From Sebastes aleutianus (lineage: Eukaryota; Chordata; Actinopteri; Perciformes; Sebastidae), in NCBI GenBank assembly GCA_916700875.1, contig CAKAKS010000068.1, forward strand, positions 28,365,253 to 28,429,252: a stretch of DNA of 64,000 bases, read 5' to 3'. The notes under the pieces are model-generated. The model ran no database searches. It was not told the DNA's origin and saw nothing but the letters and a program-made list of their open reading frames with translations. This document shows positions 60,469-64,000 of this stretch, piece after piece; position 1 is the first letter of the stretch, and each line of letters begins with the position of its first letter. Made by a program: the position numbers and the translations under genes.

Positions 60469-60704
60469 CTGGAAAGACCCGAAAACGAGACAGTCAGATG
60501 AGGCTACACGCAGACAGACAGACCAAAACACAGACCCAGACACAAAACAACTACATCGGAAAAATCTATATTTCATAAACCCTCATGACCTGTTGTCAGA
60601 CATCGAGGGCATGTAAAATTAAACGTGAAATGGATCTGGCAGACATGTCTTATTAAGTTATTTATGGGATGGAAGTCAGCGTGGTATAATGAAACATTCT
60701 GTAC

Positions 60705-60774
60705 CATCATATATAGGTCACAGCAGGAGGCCCTCTTTTCTTTGGCCTCCGGTGGGTGGACGCCGTACTCCTCT
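60705..60774 (-). CDS. Unidentified membrane protein: juxtamembrane cytoplasmic exon
   Basis: From the acceptor CTGCATTCATCAG it completes a Gly codon and then encodes EEYGVHPPEAKEKRASCCDL and YMM. The proposed donor ATGATG|GTACAG is not strong, but it ends in phase 0 and fits the next exon. The alternative donor TGCT|GTGACC would create an immediate TGA after joining, so it is disfavoured for the full protein. A Cys-Cys pair and two more tyrosines (EEYG, DLYM) are visible. Exon boundaries are inferred. Confidence 0.6.
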
Positions 60775-60933
60775 CTGATGAATGCAGAATGGACAGCAAA
60801 GATGGTTAGTAATAACAATAATCACACTCATAATTGCCATGAAAGAGCCTGTCCGTTACGTTTTGACACTGTACTGTATATATGTTCTAAACATAGATCC
60901 ATCAGGCTACAGCTCATCTTTTTTACTGATTGA

Positions 60934-61574
60934 GGGGCCGTTGACAAGCCACGTTTTTTGCGCCCTCAAATCCATCGATGTCAATGTAGATAGGCAGAAG
61001 GCGTACTCATAAGCAAGAGTGACGCCGTCGCAGCGTGCAAGCGTTCCCAAGTGCCTATTTTCAGGGCGCAACAGCTGCGCCACAATATAAAAATAGTTCA
61101 ATTTTTGGAACGCTGCAGCATGCAACTCATGTCATATGACGAGGAACAACTAATCACAGCTGGAAGATAGCTTTTCTTTCTTCTGTAAATATCAGTCTAC
61201 AGTAAATATATGGAGGAGAAGTTACTCATTTTAGTGCAGGGCAGAGCTTTACAATCCGTCCCACAGATTATTTTACTTGCTTCACCCTTTCCATCTGAGA
61301 ACGTCACAACATCCGGTTGAAAGGTCAGACAAATTGAGCAGTAATGTTACTGTGAGGGTTTTACGGTGCTCTATTTGTCTTTGTTTGGACTGAGTTTAGT
61401 TAAGTCAGTCGCCTTATACTGCTAAATTACCGCAACTTCATCATCATCGTCACTGCAGCGCACAGGTTTTGGTTTGCTTAATGACAGGCGCGGCGGGAGC
61501 GCAACCTCCCAAGCACCTTAGATAGAAGGATGAAAGCGGCACGGCTGGCGTTTTCCTCGCATGTGAACGCCCCC
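60934..61574. mobile_element. Inverted-repeat element, GGGGC termini
   Basis: The left end GGGGCCGTTGACAAGCCACG is matched by the reverse complement of the right end, GGGGCGTTCACATGCGAGGA, and both then run into a TTTT-GCG-CC block. No clear target duplication was seen. I recall this as a common fish element. Confidence 0.65.
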
Positions 61575-61931
61575 CTTGCACCAAAAAAATACCTGAATTT
61601 AGTGCAACGATTTAAACCGATTATCACTCAATTATTTGCCCCTTCACCTTCCACTCTCAATAAGCTCACTAATTACCATGTTGCATCTAAAAATGGCAAT
61701 TTGTGGTTTCATGGGTTGATATGTGCCAGACTATTTCTTGTCTGTATGCTAAGCTATGCTAACCCGCTGCTGGCTCCAGCTTCATATTTACTGTATACTA
61801 GAAATGCACGGATTGTAGTGTTGTCATAATACTCTGATACAATACCTTGAAAAGTATCGAACATGGTGTCAAAATTGACACAACATTGAGGGCATACAAT
61901 TTGAGATTCTTATTAAAAGATAAATAGCAGA

Positions 61932-61987
<56 letters not shown>
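61932..61987. repeat. (GT)n microsatellite inside the hAT-like element
   Basis: About 26 GT units with one CG change near the start. Confidence 0.9.
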
Positions 61988-61988
<1 letters not shown>

Positions 61989-62260
61989 AACTCGCTGTCT
62001 GAGAGAAGAGAGCAGGAAGCACAGCTGGTACCCGTGTATTCATTCTGCGGAGTATTGATATTCAGTGTCGATATAATATAACTATAATTGACAGCATACA
62101 CAAACATTTTTGTAACATTTCTTGGAAAATTGAAAATTGAAATTCAATAGTATGTTCATAATAAAACATTGACTATTAAATTACTTACACTTTCTCCAAA
62201 ACTGCACCAAGTTACAGGACCTTCTCGAACAAACCTCCAACTTCCACACTGACGACATGA

Positions 62261-62286
62261 TGTGTGTGTGTGTGTGTGTGTGTGTG
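62261..62286. repeat. (GT)n microsatellite inside the hAT-like element
   Basis: About 13 GT units, in the same element as the longer tract. Confidence 0.9.
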
Positions 62287-63140
62287 GCTTTGACGTTACT
62301 GTCTGTGCCGCTGTGTGCACAATGTAAATCCATCATGAGGCACATGCGTGTAAATTTGAAATTGGATATAAGAGACTGATCGGCCGGTCACCAGTCATGG
62401 CCTATCTATCGGTGCATCTCTACTGTATACATATACAGTATATGTATGTGTGTACACCGTAAATTGTATTAGTCTCAAAGCAAATAAGCATGTTTCCCAT
62501 TCTTTTAGAAAAGTGTTTTGCTTCCTGCTGTAAGAAGACACTTCAAACAGCATCATCTCACTGAGGTTTTAGGAACTCCAAGTAAAGAGAACAATGGAAA
62601 GAAAATGAAAAAAAGAGATTCTGGTAGTGCTGCAGATTAGAGTAACTCAATAAATATGCATGCAAAACGCACCAAATAAACAAGAAAAATAAATTATGTA
62701 GCTACAGAACGGTCAAAACAAATAATGATAAATATAACTGAAGAGAACTAGAGTTGCTGCTCATTGTTTACATAATCCTGTCCATGTTATTTATGCAATC
62801 TGATAAACATGTTTTACAGAGTAGCACTGGCTTGTTTAACATTTATATTGCTGTATTACATAAGTCAAAAGAGCAAATACCAGCTCCTGTGTGACTGCAA
62901 ACCACAGGGAGTAGCACTGCTACACTACAAACAGCTAATTGCAGACTTAATGCTGGACTCCTCACTGATCACAGCGCCTATCTACAACAAGCAACGGAAA
63001 TCAAACCTTTAACATGAATTCTTGTTTAACCTTCATCAAATTAGTAATGCAGAAGCACATTTACAACCATCAGAGCCTGCAATGACTATCATTACCCCCA
63101 GGAGACCCACACCAGTGATTGGTTGAATAAATCTACTCAC

Positions 63141-63297
63141 CCCTCTGTGACCTCTATGGGCGACCTGTAGGCCTTCGATTGGCTGCGCTGTTTCTTGGGA
63201 CAGAGCATCCGTCCAATCAGAATGAGGGTGATGATGGCGGAGGGGAGGAGGATGAAAGCGAGGAGCACCGCAACGTCAGAGAAGCGAATGCTGGGCG
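63141..63297 (-). CDS. Unidentified membrane protein: transmembrane exon
   Basis: From the acceptor TTCTCCTCCCCAG (two bases finish the previous codon) it encodes PSIRFSDV, then a membrane-spanning stretch AVLLAFILLPSAIITLILIG, then the basic stop-transfer RMLCPKKQRSQSK, then AYRSPIEVTE. The donor GAGGG|GTGAGT leaves GG to form Gly with the next exon. The basic cluster after the hydrophobic run implies a type I protein with this tail in the cytoplasm. The extracellular part lies right of the window. The gene is not recognised. Tyrosine-rich tails of this size are common in Ig-superfamily and other adhesion receptors, but nothing here proves that. Confidence 0.75.
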
Positions 63298-64000
63298 CTG
63301 GGGAGGAGAATGTGAGGTCATTAGAAGCACATTAACAAAACTCTTTATGACCACATATGACGTCATGACATACTGAATAACAGAAGCATTAATTACACAG
63401 ACTTATACGGTACATGTACACCATATACAGCAGTTCTACATGTGTCCCTCTCCATGTATTAGCAGTAAATAATCACTTCTTACCAATTTAGTAGTGAAAA
63501 TATGACAACTAGGGCTGGGAAATATCACAATATATATCGCCAAAACAATATAAAAATGTCTATCGTACATATTTCCTATATTGTTTCTATCGCAATATAG
63601 GCTAGGCCTATATTTATTCATTTTTTTCTCTATAATTTCAAAACTGTTATGTTAATTTTACCATGTGGTTATTTAATACAACTATTTATTTATTGAATTA
63701 CCAGAAATAGCTAGCCTTGCTCTGTCGAAAGGTGCAAAACAGCACCTCTAAAGCTCATGAATTAACACGCTATATCTTGTATGTTACATGTAATCTGTAC
63801 AAAAACAAGCTTTTGGCTTTAAAGAACCCCTGTTGTCACTTATCTTGGATTAGTTTAATCATTCTTTGTAGGATAACATCTATAAATTTAAGTCAAAAAC
63901 ATTATGATCAGTCTGTAAAAGTCAGTAACTTAGATCTGATGAGTTACCCTCCACTACATCTCTGCCTTTAGCCATCTACAGCAGGGGTCTCTGACTAGTA
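63298..64000 (-). other. Intron sequence at the window's right end
   Basis: No exon was seen. At 63510 TAGGGCTGGGAAATATCACA begins a fish repeat of the type rich in ATATCG and CAATAT words (to about 63610). The rest is AT-rich and plain. Confidence 0.5.

Larger units (their letters stand above)
61799..62422. mobile_element. hAT-like non-autonomous element with 8-bp target duplication
   Basis: The left terminus TAGAAATGCACGGAT and the right terminus reverse-complemented, TAGAGATGCACCGAT, match the TAG-(A/G)-TGCAC form of hAT ends. CTGTATAC lies directly outside both ends (61791-61798 and 62423-62430), a perfect 8-bp duplication, as hAT transposases make. The interior has GT runs at 61932-61987 and 62261-62286 and no transposase frame. 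Confidence 0.88.
60775..63140 (-). other. Intron of the unidentified membrane-protein gene
   Basis: It runs from GG|GTGAGT to CATCAG. It contains an inverted-repeat element (60934-61574) and a hAT-like element (61799-62422) with two GT tracts. The rest, 62440-63120, shows nothing recognisable. Confidence 0.6.

Noticed and set aside
60705..60774. Donor TGCT|GTGACC for the juxtamembrane exon
   Set aside because: Joining it to the exon at 60468 creates a TGA at once, losing the well-formed acidic tail. It could at most make a truncated isoform.

Overview
The window looks like nuclear DNA of a bony fish, most likely a percomorph teleost. Genes are split by short exons and long AT-rich introns. 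Microsatellites (CA/GT, GA/CT, TAA, GATA) are frequent, and several inverted-repeat element families I know from fish genomes recur. No bacterial operon structure, CRISPR array, rRNA or tRNA was seen. Identifications rest on reading exons by eye against remembered family features; no database search was run.

Three protein-coding genes can be supported. (1) On the + strand, four coding exons (14091-14222, 15956-16076, 25987-26135, 27950-28047) join in frame. They encode the end of Ig domain 2, all of Ig domain 3 and the GPI-anchor tail of an IgLON cell-adhesion protein, best matched to lsamp. The earlier exons lie left of the window. (2) On the - strand, gap43 (neuromodulin) is complete: exon 1 at 50548-50577, exon 2 at 43232-43880, exon 3 at 38705-38784, together 252 codons plus stop. 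It keeps the N-terminal Cys-Cys palmitoylation motif, the IQ calmodulin-binding motif with its PKC serine, and an acidic Ala/Pro/Glu/Lys-rich body. (3) On the - strand at the right end, three exons (63141-63297, 60705-60774, 60388-60468) encode the transmembrane segment and tyrosine-rich acidic tail of a single-pass membrane protein that I do not recognise.

Layout: 1-28047 is lsamp exons and introns; 28048 to about 32750 is its probable long 3' UTR; 32750-37513 is intergenic; 37514-51135 is gap43 from its 3' UTR to a probable TATA-type promoter with GA-rich 5' UTR; 51136-59794 is intergenic; 59795-64000 is the 3' part of the third gene. lsamp and gap43 converge tail to tail, the same relation as their mammalian orthologues. 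Both act on neurons: IgLONs in adhesion and axon targeting, GAP-43 in growth cones.

The most unusual structure is a roughly 2.8-kb AT-rich array (33205-35981) of short units that switches orientation inside itself, making a very large inverted repeat between the two convergent 3' ends. Other notable items are several nested transposon insertions, a hAT-like element with a perfect 8-bp target duplication (61799-62422), a perfect 17-bp-stem hairpin (11903-11940), and a (CT)n microsatellite serving as the polypyrimidine tract of the last lsamp exon.
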